Origin: an uncultured Clostridia bacterium
GTDB lineage: Bacteria > Bacillota > Clostridia > Lachnospirales > CAG-274
Direction: 5' to 3'
Assembly (NCBI GenBank): GCA_947632615.1
Contig: CANRPW010000018.1
Span: forward strand, 1-50,995
DNA length: 50,995 nucleotides
Positions 50,314 to 50,995 of this stretch are shown here, piece by piece (position 1 is the stretch's first letter; each line of letters begins with the position of its first letter). The notes below the pieces were generated by a model. That model was not told the origin of the DNA. It did no database searches and was given only the letters and a program-made list of their open reading frames with translations. Made by a program: the position numbers and the translations under genes.

Positions 50314-50345
50314 AAAAAAGGACGGGAAAGTAAATTCTCGTCCTT
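50314..50345 (-). terminator. Terminator of rplS
   Basis: AAGGACGAGAA and TTCCCGTCCTT form an 11-bp stem with one wobble, followed by TTTTT, between rplS and rbgA. Leaky termination would set a high L19 to RbgA ratio. Confidence 0.75.
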
Positions 50346-50357
50346 AAAATCAGCAAA

Positions 50358-50723
50358 TTATTTGCTTGTTCTCTTGTTGATATTTTCTTTAACCTTAGCA
50401 GCCTTACCTACTCTGTCTCTTAAGTAGTTAAGCTTAGCACGTCTGACAACACCATAACGTACGACTTCAATACGGTCGATACGGGGAGAATGCAGAGGCC
50501 ATGTTCTTTCAACACCAACGCCTGATGCAAGTCTTCTTACGGTAAATGTTTCCTTTGCGCCGCCGCCCTGTCTTTTAAGAACTGTTCCTTCAAACATCTG
50601 AAGTCTTTCTCTGTTACCTTCAACAACCTTAGCATATACTCTTACAGTATCGCCTACGCTGAATTCTGTAACATTGCTCTTTAACTGGGCATCTTCGATT
50701 TCCTTAATAATTGTGCTGTTCAT
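50358..50723 (-). CDS. rplS: 50S ribosomal protein L19
   Basis: The 121-residue protein has the L19 core: [83 protein letters not shown] in overview. It sits at the 30S-50S interface. The ATG follows AGGAGG; that site also forms a small palindrome, AGGGTAATACCCT, with the bases before the start codon. It has its own strong promoter and a structured leader. Confidence 0.97.
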   Translation of the reverse strand: MNSTIIKEIEDAQLKSNVTEFSVGDTVRVYAKVVEGNRERLQMFEGTVLKRQGGGAKETFTVRRLASGVGVERTWPLHSPRIDRIEVVRYGVVRRAKLNYLRDRVGKAAKVKENINKRTSK

Positions 50724-50825
50724 AGGGTATTACCCTCCTTTCACCATAGATATTCTTAAAGACCCTATTAAATGAAGCCCTTTGCTTCCGTCCCAGAGGA
50801 ATATCCGTAATAACCAAACAAAAGC
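50724..50825 (-). promoter_or_regulatory. L19 mRNA leader, probable autoregulatory structure
   Basis: The roughly 95-nt leader folds into nested helices. GATATTC/GAATATC (50799-50805 with 50749-50755) encloses GAC/GTC (50790-50792 with 50761-50763) and a GAAGC/GCTTC hairpin (50774-50788). A last stem AGGGTA/TACCCT overlaps the ribosome binding site. This resembles the known Firmicute L19 leader, in which L19 feedback is proposed. The identity of the element is inferred from position and helices. Confidence 0.6.
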
Positions 50826-50854
50826 ATTATACCACAGACAAACCCCAAGTGCAA
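50826..50854 (-). promoter_or_regulatory. Promoter of rplS
   Basis: Minus-strand TTGCAC (50849-50854) and TATAAT (50826-50831) are 17 bp apart, preceded by a TGTGG extended -10 context. Confidence 0.75.
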
Positions 50855-50898
50855 GCATTTTTTTCATTTTTTTCAAAATGCTTCAAAATAAAACCTTT

Positions 50899-50995
50899 GC
50901 CGACCAAACTGCGGCTGCGAACGGGGCGGGGCGAGGGGCTTGGGAGCGGACAGAAAAAGCCGAATGGCTTTTTCTGTCCGCTCCCAAGCCCCTCG
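50899..50995. repeat. Palindromic element G, cut by the window end
   Basis: It is inverted relative to B, C and F: the tail (reverse complement of GCAGTTTGGTCGG) is at 50900-50912. A hairpin with perfect 30-bp arms (50932-50961, 50966-50995) and a 4-nt loop follows. The right arm ends at the last base, so the stem may be longer and another hairpin may follow. Confidence 0.85.

Overview
The window reads as chromosome of an endospore-forming, anaerobic Gram-positive bacterium of the class Clostridia. The evidence is a Bacillus/Clostridium-type division and cell-wall (dcw) cluster with an mDAP-type MurE, sporulation genes (sigK, spmAB, yabP, yabQ, a SpoVD-like PBP), an SPL-family radical SAM protein, AGGAGG-type ribosome binding sites, frequent TTG/GTG starts and sigma-A promoters with 17-bp spacers. 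The DNA is moderately AT-rich apart from seven short GC-rich intergenic islands. No plasmid, phage or CRISPR signature is visible.

Layout. 203-1420: PPi-type phosphofructokinase with its own promoter. 1533-4679: leftward operon of aminotransferase, LarE and an aldo/keto-reductase-like ferredoxin protein. 4804-5466: sigK. 5570-18239: leftward dcw operon mraZ, rsmH, ftsL-like, PBP2B-like, spoVD-like, murE, murF, mraY, murD, SEDS (ftsW/spoVE), with repeats resembling MraZ boxes in front and a terminator behind. 18564-19610: XerC/D-like recombinase, divergent from greA-lysS (19956-21950). 22039-22122: probable IS3 remnant. 22207-25567: D-amino-acid aminotransferase, glycerate kinase, a DUF1858 protein, signal peptidase I and a SHOCT-like protein. 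25656-27362: AbrB-family regulator divergent from spmA-spmB. 27340-29207: acpS-nnr. 29299-29383: tRNA-Leu(CAG). 29467-35487: two DUF975 membrane proteins, a GH13 enzyme, an SPL-family radical SAM protein and a nucleosidase. 35553-37454: secreted GHL10 protein with SLH domains. 37685-42341: CorC/HlyC-type protein, mreB, mutS2. 42594-43610: GalE-like epimerase with an altered active site. 43805-46043: phosphodiesterase, TIM-barrel isomerase, HD protein. 46052-49124: trmL, mazG, hup, rqcP, yabP, yabQ, divIC. 49171-49344: small spore-protein-like ORF. 49446-50723: rbgA and rplS with a structured leader.

How the genes work together. Most genes serve envelope growth and division (dcw operon, mreB, divIC), spore formation (sigK, spoVD, spmAB, yabPQ), or translation and genome upkeep (greA, lysS, rsmH, trmL, rbgA, rplS, rqcP, mutS2, hup).

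The least explained content is a family of seven intergenic GC-rich palindromic elements (near 1-182, 19648-19805, 42345-42499, 43628-43800, 44526-44690, 47165-47265 and 50899-50995). Each holds one to three near-perfect hairpins with arms of 16-41 bp and loops of 2-5 nt. Stem sequences differ between copies, but short apex words recur in matching positions and four copies end in GCAG-N3-GGTCG. They lie in divergent, convergent and tandem gaps, so they are not simply terminators. This is the best candidate here for something undescribed.
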